Part shown: one piece after another, positions 1-6,495 of the stretch
Position numbering within the stretch: position 1 is the first letter of the stretch
How the letters are laid out: every line of letters starts with the position of its first letter
DNA from: JAAFHN01 sp031421855
GTDB taxonomy: Bacteria > Pseudomonadota > Gammaproteobacteria > Burkholderiales > Burkholderiaceae_C
Direction of reading: 5' to 3'
Assembly: GCA_031421855.1 (NCBI GenBank)
Contig: JANOPN010000104.1
Location: forward strand, 1-13,269
DNA: 13,269 nt
Notes under the pieces: model-generated
What the model was told of the DNA's origin: nothing
Databases searched by the model: none
Seen by the model: only the letters and a program-made list of their open reading frames with translations
Program-made: the position numbers and the translations under genes

Positions 1-611
1 GATGTTTTGTGGCCCAGCGCTAAACGCTCGGTCGCCACGGCCAACAGCGCTGCGCCGGTGGGTGTTGCCAAAACCGCGCCTTGGAGACAGGCTTCACTGA
101 GTCGCGTGGGGTAAGCGATGTGCGCGTTGCCCGCGAGCACAAAACCAGGCTCTAAAACCAGTTTTTCAGGTGGAATTGCCACTTGGTCACCGGATTCATT
201 GACTTTGTTGCTATCAAAAACGTAAGTGCAAACATACAACTCATTCATGCGGGCATCCATTGCCGAGCAAATGCGAACGACTCCAGCGGTTGCGATGCGA
301 CTTCGGGCATCGTGCGCAACTGCCATCAGGGTCGGCACCGCGACGACTGGCAGATTCGCCCCAAAAGCCAGCCCCTGCGCCACTGCACAGGCGGTGCGCA
401 AGCCAGTAAAACTACCCGGCCCCGCGCCAAAACCAATGGCATCGAGCTCACGCAAACTCGCGCCGCCCTCGCGAAGCAAACTCAAGCACTCACCAATGAG
501 CGTCGCCGAAGCCATGGCCCCACCCGCCAACTCGCGCACCCAATGCGCACCACCCAGGCGCAAGCCCAAGTAAAGGCGCTCGGTCGACGAGTCAAAGGCC
601 AGCAAGTTCAT
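1..611 (-). CDS. tsaB: TsaB, tRNA t6A biosynthesis protein (C-terminus outside the window)
   Basis: The product resembles TsaB, the pseudo-kinase-fold partner of TsaD. TsaD/TsaB/TsaE transfer the threonylcarbamoyl group to A37 of ANN-decoding tRNAs in the cytoplasm. The ATG at 611 opens MNLLAFDSSTERLYLGL, the usual TsaB N-terminus, and FGAGPGSFTGLRTA at residues 61-74 is the family signature. A MDARMNELY block (residues 118-126) matches the family AMDARM-E-Y motif. About 203 residues are visible with no interruption, and the family is usually about 230, so only a short C-terminus is missing. Residues about 131-143 (VFDSNKVNESGDQ) are encoded by a 35-nt sequence that recurs in non-coding DNA at 5097-5131. 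The alignment to my memory of E. coli TsaB needs no extra length there. The gene is divergent from dacB, with about 50-70 bp between the starts. Confidence 0.93.
   Translation of the reverse strand, partial: MNLLAFDSSTERLYLGLRLGGAHWVRELAGGAMASATLIGECLSLLREGGASLRELDAIGFGAGPGSFTGLRTACAVAQGLAFGANLPVVAVPTLMAVAHDARSRIATAGVVRICSAMDARMNELYVCTYVFDSNKVNESGDQVAIPPEKLVLEPGFVLAGNAHIAYPTRLSEACLQGAVLATPTGAALLAVATERLALGHKT
183..217 (+). repeat. 35-nt dispersed repeat, copy inside tsaB
   Basis: This stretch starts TTGGTCACCGGATTCATTG and ends TTTGTTGCTATCAA. It matches 5097-5131 in the same orientation at 33 of 35 positions; the two differences are AC versus GG. Here it is read on the minus strand as tsaB codons for VFDSNKVNESGDQ. 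Weaker similarity (AATTG-CCA) extends a few bases to the left of both copies. Confidence 0.75.
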
Positions 612-681
612 GGGGCGATTATCCCGCGACATCAAATACGCGATGCGACAATCGTCACGGATGAAGTCATCGATCGCAGAC

Positions 682-2196
682 ATGCGAACCCAAACCCTCA
701 AAGTCGCCACCGCGTCGCTGTTGATGTTCGCCGTGCTGAGCGCCCACGCGCAGCCGCGCAAAGATCGCCGCGTGCCCAGCAGCATTGCCGCAGCCCATGC
801 GACCAAGGCTTTGCGAGCGGCTGGTTTGGACGCCGCTCACAGCGCGGTCTGGATTGGCTCGTTGGACGGCAAACCAACGCTTTCGCACCGGGCGACCGTG
901 GCGTTGAATCCAGCATCGGTGATGAAAGTGGTCACGACATCAGCCGCGCTTCGGCTTTTGGGGCCATCTCATGTGTGGCACACCCGCGTGGATGTGGCAG
1001 GCGTGGTCAACCCCGCCACTCGCACCTTGACTGGGCAGCTCATCATTCGCGGCGGCGGCGACCCCAAGCTGGTGGTTGAGCGGCTGGAGCCGCTTTTGCA
1101 GAGCGTGCGCGACCAAGGCATTGACAGCGTCGTTGGCGACATCGTGCTGGATCGACGCGCATTCACCGTGCCCGAGCGCGACCCTGGCGACTTTGACGGC
1201 GAGCCGCTGCGCCCCTATAACGCGCGCCCCGACCCGCTGCTGATCAACTTCAAAGCCATCGTGCTGAACTTCAAACCCGACCCAACGGCCAATGTGGCCG
1301 AGGTGAGCTTTGAGCCACCGCTGGCCGGTGTGAGCGTGCCGACTTCGGTGCCATTGAGCAAAACCGGTTGTGGCGACTGGCGTGGGGCGTTGCAGGCTGA
1401 CTTTTCTGACCCCAACGTCGTCAAGCTCGCTGGCAGCTACCCGACCAGTTGCGGCGAGCGGCCCTGGCCCGTGGCTTATGCCGACGCGCCAAGCCACAGC
1501 GCGCGCGCCATTGCCGCGATGTGGGCCAAGGTCGGTGGCAGCTTGAGCGGATCGGTCGTCAACGCACCCAATGCGGCTCCCGTGTTGACCCAGCCCAGCA
1601 AAGAATGGGTCAAGTTTGCGTCCCTGCCCTTGTCTGACGTGATGCGCGACATCAACAAATACAGCAATAACGTGATGGCGCAGCATGTGTTTTTGACTTT
1701 AGCGACCGCTGCAGCCAGCCCAAAGCGAGTCGCCACCGAGCCCATCACACTGGGCGACGCACGCCGAGCGGCCACGCTGTGGTGGGAGGGCACCCTGCCC
1801 GGCACGCCGGCGCCGACTTTTGACAACGGCTCGGGCTTGTCGCGCAGCGAGCGCATTGCCCCAGCCAGTTTGGCCAAGTTGCTGGCCAACATACATGCCA
1901 GTCCCGAGGGGCCGCTGCTGTTTGACAGCCTGCCCAACGCGGGTGTTGACGGCACCTTGAGCAGTCTTCGCGGCAGTTCAATGCAAGGCCGCGCAAGTTT
2001 GAAAACCGGCTCGCTCAAAGACGCAACCGCTCTAGCGGGCAGTTTTGTCAGCGCTAGCGGTGACACGCGGCTGTTTGTGGCGCTGTACAACGGCACCGAA
2101 CCTGCCAAAGCCCGAACCGCCATGTATTGCTTGCTCCAACAAGCGGCTTTTGGCGGTGACCGACCCGCCGAGGGTCGCAACCTGTGTCGAAAATGA
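682..2196 (+). CDS. dacB: D-alanyl-D-alanine carboxypeptidase/endopeptidase PBP4 (DacB)
   Basis: This is a periplasmic class C penicillin-binding protein that trims or cleaves peptidoglycan cross-links. All three active-site motifs are present, numbered from the ATG at 682: SVMK at residues 79-82, SNN at 328-330 and KTG at 441-443. The long domain between SxxK and SNN is typical of the PBP4 (peptidase S13) family. The start at 682 gives a clean signal peptide, MRTQTLKVATASLLMFAVLSAHAQ, probably cut after AHA. In-frame ATGs at 661 and 610 are alternatives, but they put an acidic and irregular segment ahead of the signal, and no convincing ribosome binding site decides between them. The protein is 504 residues, a normal length for the family. 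The gene overlaps the next one by ATGA, so the two are probably co-transcribed. Confidence 0.95.
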   Translation: MRTQTLKVATASLLMFAVLSAHAQPRKDRRVPSSIAAAHATKALRAAGLDAAHSAVWIGSLDGKPTLSHRATVALNPASVMKVVTTSAALRLLGPSHVWHTRVDVAGVVNPATRTLTGQLIIRGGGDPKLVVERLEPLLQSVRDQGIDSVVGDIVLDRRAFTVPERDPGDFDGEPLRPYNARPDPLLINFKAIVLNFKPDPTANVAEVSFEPPLAGVSVPTSVPLSKTGCGDWRGALQADFSDPNVVKLAGSYPTSCGERPWPVAYADAPSHSARAIAAMWAKVGGSLSGSVVNAPNAAPVLTQPSKEWVKFASLPLSDVMRDINKYSNNVMAQHVFLTLATAAASPKRVATEPITLGDARRAATLWWEGTLPGTPAPTFDNGSGLSRSERIAPASLAKLLANIHASPEGPLLFDSLPNAGVDGTLSSLRGSSMQGRASLKTGSLKDATALAGSFVSASGDTRLFVALYNGTEPAKARTAMYCLLQQAAFGGDRPAEGRNLCRK

Positions 2197-2456
2197 ATTC
2201 AATGACCGACTGGATTGGCTACTGCGCCGCAGCACTCACAACCGCCAGCTTCATTCCACAGGCATGGCACACGTTCAAAACCCGGGACGTGTCAGGCATT
2301 TCGCTGGGCATGTACAGCTCGTTCACCGCTGGGGTAGCGCTGTGGCTCGTCTACGGTTGGCTACTCAGCGCATGGCCCATCGTGCTGGCCAACTCGGTCA
2401 CGCTCAGCTTGGCACTGGCGATTTTGATCATGAAACTGAGGTTTGGGCGGGCTTAA
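2193..2456 (+). CDS. SemiSWEET-family small sugar transporter
   Basis: This 87-residue membrane protein belongs by pattern to the SemiSWEET/PQ-loop family, which forms dimers that carry sugars across the inner membrane by facilitated diffusion. Three hydrophobic segments are visible. The first carries the diagnostic Pro-Gln pair (SFIPQAWHTFKTRDVSGIS, P22 and Q23); the second holds ALWLVYG and the third begins near VLANSVTL. The length fits a single three-helix unit. The ATG at 2193 overlaps the dacB stop (ATGA), which suggests translational coupling. A GTG at 2184 and an ATG at 2202 are alternatives. The stop codon overlaps that of the convergent GDSL lipoprotein gene by a few bases. The substrate cannot be read from the sequence. 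Confidence 0.85.
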   Translation: MNSMTDWIGYCAAALTTASFIPQAWHTFKTRDVSGISLGMYSSFTAGVALWLVYGWLLSAWPIVLANSVTLSLALAILIMKLRFGRA

Positions 2457-3571
2457 AACCGGTTAATGAGTCGCCCAAAGGCGTAGTCCCCAAACAAGGC
2501 TTGCACCGCCGGCGTGAAATACACGTTGTCAGCAAACACATGGGTGTTGTACAGCGCAGTGGCCGTGATGGTGCTTGACGCGGTGATCGATGAAGTCGTG
2601 CTGGAGGTGACCGAACCCGTCACCGTGAAAGTCACGGTCTGGCTGGTCACGACGCTGGTGATGGTCGTGATGGCAAGCGTTGCGGTGTTGCACAGCCGGG
2701 CGTTGATTTGCCCCACACCGGTGCCGTTGCCATTGAGCGGGTCAATGCTGGCGCAGGCGGGCGTGGTTGAGTTGCTCAGGCCGTAGGCGCTTGGGAAGTT
2801 GAAGACTGGCGTGAAGTAGAGCTGCCCGTCAATGTAGAGCACATTGGCACCCAAACCCACAATATCGACCAAAAGCCGCTCGTCGTACAGGCGAGACATG
2901 TCAGCCAAAAACGCGGCTTGCCCAGTCGATTGACCCCACGGCGTCAGACCTAAGTTGTATGCACCCGTGGCCAACACAGATTTCGCGCCCAAACCGACGA
3001 TTCGCTTGATTTGGTCTGCATAGTCGCGAGCGGCTTGCGTTGATGCCACAACCGTGGCCTGCGTGGCACCGCTTGCGGCGTAGTTGGCGAGCATGTCGGC
3101 CACACCGGCACTCATGATGATCAAGTCGGTGTCGCGAAACCGATCGGTGGCCAAAAACCGGTCGATTTGCTCTTTGACCGTCAAGGTCGTCGCATTGCCC
3201 ACAGCATCGGGCTTTTGCACGATGCGGGCGTTGCCGCTTGCGTACGACAGGCCGCCATTGACAACCGAAGTCACGGTCAGCAAGTAGCTGGCTGCAATCC
3301 GCTCAGTCCAGTTGGTCGCTGTGCCATCGTTGACCGTGAAGCGTTTGCCGCCCACTTGCCCGACGTCGGACAAAGCGTCGCCAAACACGATGATGCGACC
3401 GGGTTTGAGCTGCGATTGAATCGTCGTGGTACCGCCGCAACCGACCAAAACCGCGCCGATGAAGGCCGCCATGCCCAAAAAAGCACCCGCCAAACGCCGC
3501 CAGCCCCCAGCCACCGTGACCGCGCTCTCAGGCTCGGACATCGATGCGGGGCCGCCAAAAAAACCAGTCAT
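2453..3571 (-). CDS. SGNH/GDSL-fold lipoprotein lacking the catalytic residues
   Basis: This 372-residue protein has the layout of SGNH/GDSL esterases. The start at 3571 is supported by AGGAG six bases upstream. An N-terminal signal ends in a lipobox, LVGC, with Cys45 as the likely lipidated residue. Block I reads VFGDALSDVG (62-71), with Ala66 where the nucleophilic Ser of GDSL should be. Block III reads SAGVADML (154-161), with Ala158 in place of the Asn of GxND. Block V reads FADNVYFTPA (346-355), keeping Asp348 but with Tyr351 in place of the catalytic His. A Thr/Ser-rich stretch (about 296-338) precedes block V. The family assignment is inferred from the pattern of blocks. If it is right, the protein is probably a binding or structural lipoprotein rather than an esterase. 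The membrane side is presumed periplasmic. Confidence 0.8.
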   Translation of the reverse strand: MTGFFGGPASMSEPESAVTVAGGWRRLAGAFLGMAAFIGAVLVGCGGTTTIQSQLKPGRIIVFGDALSDVGQVGGKRFTVNDGTATNWTERIAASYLLTVTSVVNGGLSYASGNARIVQKPDAVGNATTLTVKEQIDRFLATDRFRDTDLIIMSAGVADMLANYAASGATQATVVASTQAARDYADQIKRIVGLGAKSVLATGAYNLGLTPWGQSTGQAAFLADMSRLYDERLLVDIVGLGANVLYIDGQLYFTPVFNFPSAYGLSNSTTPACASIDPLNGNGTGVGQINARLCNTATLAITTITSVVTSQTVTFTVTGSVTSSTTSSITASSTITATALYNTHVFADNVYFTPAVQALFGDYAFGRLINRF

Positions 3572-3624
3572 TCAAAGCTCCTAATCACTAGATGCGAGTG
3601 TAACGGCAGCCTTGTATCGCCCAT

Positions 3625-3843
3625 GTAATTCCAATTCCCACTAAAAACGATAACTTCGTTGCTTCGTCTTGCCGTGCCAAAGCACTGTCTGCGACTTTGC
3701 GCCTTGTTCTCGCTTCTAGTGAAATAGGACTTACGCAAAATTGTCCCAGCAAGGCGCTGCGACGAAGACAGTGCGAATAGCACGGCTAGGAGCGGCAACG
3801 CCGCTGGGGCGGTTTTGCGTAAGTCGGATGAAAATTGGAATAC
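3625..3843. repeat. Outer inverted-repeat (MITE-like) element, interrupted by a second element
   Basis: The left end reads GTAATTCCAATT and the right end AATTGGAATAC. If the inner element (3725-3828) and one copy of its flanking TGAAA are removed, the two ends form a longer imperfect inverted repeat. ATTCCAATT matches exactly, and 10 of the next 14 positions match (CCCACTAAAAACGA against TTCACTAGAAGCGA). The restored element would be about 110 bp. It has no coding capacity. Its core (about 3668-3706) resembles the inner element's core in the opposite orientation. Confidence 0.65.
3725..3828 (+). mobile_element. 104-bp miniature inverted-repeat element, copy A
   Basis: The ends are TAGGACTTACGC on the left and, as reverse complement, TCCGACTTACGC on the right; a GACTTACGCAAAA inverted repeat of 13 bp is perfect. 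The element is flanked by a perfect 5-bp direct repeat, TGAAA (3720-3724 and 3829-3833), as expected of a target-site duplication. The inner 98 bp match copy B at 5138-5235 at 92 positions. An internal hairpin AGCGGCAACGCCGCT lies at about 3791-3805. It encodes no transposase, so it would need one supplied in trans. Confidence 0.8.
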
Positions 3844-3862
3844 GGCTTCGGTGAGGGTTGCG

Positions 3863-5035
3863 CTAGCCCCGTGTTCGCGCCAAATAGCGCTTGCGCCAAA
3901 ATACCAACCCCATGCTGGCGGCCACCGAGCACATGGCCAGCAAACTCCACCAAAACCCGTTGATGCTGTGGATGAAGGGCGCGTACTCAAAGTTCATGCC
4001 AAACACGCCCGCAATCAAGTTCAGCGGCAAAAAGATGGCCGTCAGCGCCGTCAAGGTTCGCATGATGTCGTTGGTGCGGTTACCTTGGGCGCTGAAATGG
4101 ATTTGCACCACCGTCTCGGCCGACTGCTCTAGGCGGCGCACGTGGTGAACCACGCGCTCAATATGCTCCAGCACATCGCGGGCGCGGGCAATGAGCTGGT
4201 CACGCGCGCCACGCTCAGCCCCATCAACCGTGCTGGGTTGCTCCCGCAGCGAGTCCAGCCACTCTTGCATGGCATCGCGCTGCTCTTCGCACAAGTCCTC
4301 CAGCGTGTGGAGCTGGTTGCGCGCACCCATGAGGGCTTTCCAGTTGTTGAAGCTTGAATTGGGCTTGAGTAGCGCTTCTTGCCAATGCTCAAGCTGGGCG
4401 CTGAGGTCTTTGCGCAAGTCCAGATAGCTGTCGACCATGGTGTTGATCATGCGCAAAACCAAATCAGCCGGGCTGGTTGGCAGGCGATTTCTGGCACCAC
4501 TGGATGCACCGGGGGTTGCATCGACGTTAAACCGGGCATCAGCCAAAAATCGGTCCACAAAACTGCGCGCCGCGTAGCAGCCCGCTGGGTGAACACTCAC
4601 CAAGAGGTGGTCAAAAACGGCAAATCCGACGGCACGCGAGCGAATTCGATCTATCAACGGGCTCACGTTCTTGGTTGCGGCCTTTGCTGCGGCCTTTGCT
4701 GCGGCCTTTGCAGCGGCCTCGGGTGCGGGACGATGGCGTTCAATCGCGCGATCTTGACTCGACTCAAGCGGCGTGGCCAAGCGCCGAAAAACCACCAAAT
4801 CGTAGACCGAGGTGTAGTCGTAGTGCGACGGATGCGCCGCGTTGGCCAAGTCTTGACAGTGCAAATCCAGCAGTGCCGAGCCCCCTAAACGCGCGCACGC
4901 ATCTTGAACGGTCGCACGCTCTGAGTCGAAATTGGCTTGATCCAGGTAAATCCAGATCAACGTGCCCTCGACCCGGTGATCTGGCACAGCGTCCAAAAAC
5001 CGCAAGGTATCGCCACGAAACTCAATGATGTTCAT
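3863..5035 (-). CDS. CorA-family divalent cation transporter
   Basis: The product is a CorA/ZntB-type inner-membrane transporter, which works as a pentamer carrying Mg2+ or another divalent cation. The long soluble N-terminal part is followed by a coiled helical region and two C-terminal membrane segments. These are LTALTAIFLPLNLIAGVFG, ending at the family GMN motif (residues 346-348), and GFWWSLLAMCSVAASMGLVF. GMN is followed by FEYAPFIH, the periplasmic loop. A basic tail (RKRYLARTRG) closes the protein. At 390 residues it is somewhat longer than typical CorA. Part of the excess is an Ala/Lys tract, EAAAKAAAKAAAKAATK, at about residues 106-122, encoded by a 12-bp tandem repeat. The ATG at 5035 opens MNIIEFRG; no strong Shine-Dalgarno precedes it. 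The choice between Mg2+ import and Zn2+ or Ni2+ transport cannot be made from the sequence. Confidence 0.9.
   Translation of the reverse strand: MNIIEFRGDTLRFLDAVPDHRVEGTLIWIYLDQANFDSERATVQDACARLGGSALLDLHCQDLANAAHPSHYDYTSVYDLVVFRRLATPLESSQDRAIERHRPAPEAAAKAAAKAAAKAATKNVSPLIDRIRSRAVGFAVFDHLLVSVHPAGCYAARSFVDRFLADARFNVDATPGASSGARNRLPTSPADLVLRMINTMVDSYLDLRKDLSAQLEHWQEALLKPNSSFNNWKALMGARNQLHTLEDLCEEQRDAMQEWLDSLREQPSTVDGAERGARDQLIARARDVLEHIERVVHHVRRLEQSAETVVQIHFSAQGNRTNDIMRTLTALTAIFLPLNLIAGVFGMNFEYAPFIHSINGFWWSLLAMCSVAASMGLVFWRKRYLARTRG
4676..4718. repeat. 12-bp tandem repeat inside the CorA-type gene
   Basis: Three perfect copies of TGCGGCCTTTGC (4676-4711) are followed by a partial, slightly changed fourth. 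On the minus strand they read as repeats of Ala-Ala-Ala-Lys, a helix-forming spacer. The unit is a multiple of three, so copy-number change would keep the frame. Confidence 0.9.
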
Positions 5036-5096
5036 GCGGCAAGCCCCGGCGGCTCAAAAATGACGAAATCACTCAAAATATGGGTTAAATTGGCCA

Positions 5097-5131
5097 TTGG
5101 TCACCGGATTCATTGGGTTTGTTGCTATCAA
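5097..5131 (+). repeat. 35-nt dispersed repeat, intergenic copy
   Basis: This is the second copy of the sequence at 183-217 (33 of 35 identical). It lies in the non-coding gap between the CorA-type gene and hemB, three bases before the left end of miniature element copy B. Confidence 0.75.
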
Positions 5132-5134
5132 TTT

Positions 5135-5238
5135 TAGGACTTACGCGAAATTGTCCCAGCAAGGCGCAGCGACGACGACAGTGCGAATAGCACGGCTAGG
5201 AGCTTCAACGCGGCTGGGGCGGTTTTGCGTAAGTCCTA
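5135..5238 (+). mobile_element. 104-bp miniature inverted-repeat element, copy B
   Basis: It has perfect 12-bp terminal inverted repeats, TAGGACTTACGC and GCGTAAGTCCTA, and the same length as copy A. Flanks are AATTT on the left and CATTT on the right, which would be a five-base target duplication with one mismatch. The right end lies six bases from the hemB stop codon. It has no coding capacity. Compared with copy A, the internal hairpin is weakened (AGCTTCAACGCGGCT). Confidence 0.8.
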
Positions 5239-5244
5239 CATTTA

Positions 5245-6255
5245 TTACTTCACCGCAGCCAACAAGCGGGCAGCGTCGCGCGCGAAGTAGGTCAGCACCC
5301 CGTCGGCACCTGCGCGTTTGAATGCCAGCAAAGCCTCCATCATGACCGCGTCGTGGTCCAACCAGCCGTTGGCGGCAGCCGCCTTGATCATGGCGTATTC
5401 GCCGCTGACTTGGTAGGCAAAAGTGGGCACCCGAAACTCATCTTTCACGCGGCGAACGATGTCCAAGTAGGGCATGCCGGGCTTGACCATCACCATGTCT
5501 GCGCCCTCAGCAATGTCGAGCGCCACCTCTCGCAACGCTTCGTCGGTGTTGCCGGGGTCCATTTGGTAGACGCGTTTGTCGGCCTTGCCCAAGCTTGACT
5601 TGGAGCCCACCGCGTCGCGAAACGGGCCATAAAAGGCGCTTGCGTATTTGGCGCTGTAGGCCATGATTCGGGTGTGGATGAGCCCGCTGGCCTCGAGCGC
5701 GGTGCGAATCGCACCAATTCGGCCATCCATCATGTCGCTTGGGGCAACGATGTCCACGCCCGCTTTGGCCTGCACCAGGGCTTGTTGGCACAGCACCGAT
5801 ACGGTCGTGTCGTTGACGATGTAGCCATTTTCATCCAGCAGGCCGTCTTGACCATGGCTGGTGTAGGGGTCAAGCGCGACATCGGTCATGAGCCCAAGCA
5901 TCGGGCAGGCGGCCTTGAGCGCGGCCACCGCGCGCGGAATCAGCCCGTTGGGGTTCAGTGCCTCGACCCCATCCGGCGTTTTGAGCATCGGATCGATGAC
6001 TGGAAACAAGGCCATCACCGGTATGCCCAAAGCCACGCAGTCGCGTGCGACATCAATCAGCAAATCCAGACTCAGGCGCTCAACGCCTGGCATGCTGGCG
6101 ACGGCTTCGCGTCGATTGGCGCCTTCAAGCACGAACACGGGGTAGATCAAATCATTCGCAGTCAGCGCATGTTCGCGCACCAAGTTGCGCGAAAACACGT
6201 CTTTTCGCAGGCGGCGCGGGCGGGCGGCAGGATAGGGAGCAAATGGCTTGTTCAT
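5245..6255 (-). CDS. hemB: Delta-aminolevulinic acid dehydratase (porphobilinogen synthase), magnesium type
   Basis: HemB condenses two 5-aminolevulinate molecules into porphobilinogen, an early cytoplasmic step of heme synthesis. The two catalytic lysines are visible: K203 in MAYSAKYASAFYGPF, and the Schiff-base K258 in MVMVKPGMPY. The metal region reads DVALDPYTSHGQDG (125-138) with Asp at 125, 129 and 137. Zinc enzymes have Cys at the corresponding positions, so this is the Mg2+-dependent type seen in many proteobacteria. With the ATG at 6255 the protein is 336 residues, the normal length. The reading frame extends upstream to 6318, but the family N-terminus (MNKPF-YP--RPRRLR) starts at 6255. 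GGAGG lies directly against this ATG with no spacer, which is unusual. The gene is divergent from hemJ, with a small RNA gene between them. Confidence 0.97.
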   Translation of the reverse strand: MNKPFAPYPAARPRRLRKDVFSRNLVREHALTANDLIYPVFVLEGANRREAVASMPGVERLSLDLLIDVARDCVALGIPVMALFPVIDPMLKTPDGVEALNPNGLIPRAVAALKAACPMLGLMTDVALDPYTSHGQDGLLDENGYIVNDTTVSVLCQQALVQAKAGVDIVAPSDMMDGRIGAIRTALEASGLIHTRIMAYSAKYASAFYGPFRDAVGSKSSLGKADKRVYQMDPGNTDEALREVALDIAEGADMVMVKPGMPYLDIVRRVKDEFRVPTFAYQVSGEYAMIKAAAANGWLDHDAVMMEALLAFKRAGADGVLTYFARDAARLLAAVK

Positions 6256-6460
6256 CCTCCGATTTTGCCAAACTAGCCGAGCCGATGGGCGGCTTTTACG
6301 GCTCACAGCAAACGGCAAAAACGCACGATTTCGGGCATATCAATGTGACAGGACTGTGACTTTTGTACGGTTTTGGTTGCTGATAAGCACCACATTTGTG
6401 TGTTATTGCGCATTTTTGCAAATTGATTCACTTTTGAAACCATTTTTGTAATGCAAACCT

Positions 6461-6489
6461 TTGAATTATTGAAACCGCTGCGGTAATAT
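6461..6489 (+). promoter_or_regulatory. Sigma70-type promoter of the small RNA
   Basis: The -35 element is TTGAAT (6461-6466). A spacer of exactly 17 bp leads to the -10 element TAATAT (6484-6489). Each differs from consensus by one or two bases. Transcription should start about 6496. Confidence 0.75.
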
Positions 6490-6495
6490 TCATCT

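Larger units (their letters stand above)
3572..3862. other. Intergenic region made almost entirely of nested miniature elements
   Basis: This gap lies between the start of the GDSL lipoprotein gene and the stop of the CorA-type gene. I see no ORF worth reporting in it. From 3625 to 3843 it consists of an outer inverted-repeat element with a 104-bp element inserted near its right end. The AGGAG ribosome binding site of the lipoprotein gene lies at its left edge, about 3578-3582 on the minus strand. Confidence 0.7.

Noticed and set aside
612..681. GATAAT before tsaB as a -10 element
   Set aside because: No acceptable -35 at 16-18 bp was found, so no promoter is called.
1476..2180. Minus-strand ORF of 234 codons opposite dacB, and similar antisense frames at 940-1686
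   Set aside because: dacB on the other strand has all catalytic motifs; the antisense products show no recognisable domain.
2514..2786. Plus-strand Val-rich ORF opposite the GDSL-like gene, looking like a small membrane protein
   Set aside because: It is the antisense image of the Thr/Ser-rich tract (ACC/GTG complement) and has no upstream ribosome binding site.
6344..6360. Direct repeat TGTGAC spaced by 11 bp, resembling a PhoB box on the minus strand upstream of hemB
   Set aside because: Only the second half-site fits well, and the following -10-like GATATG is just three bases away, unlike known Pho promoters.
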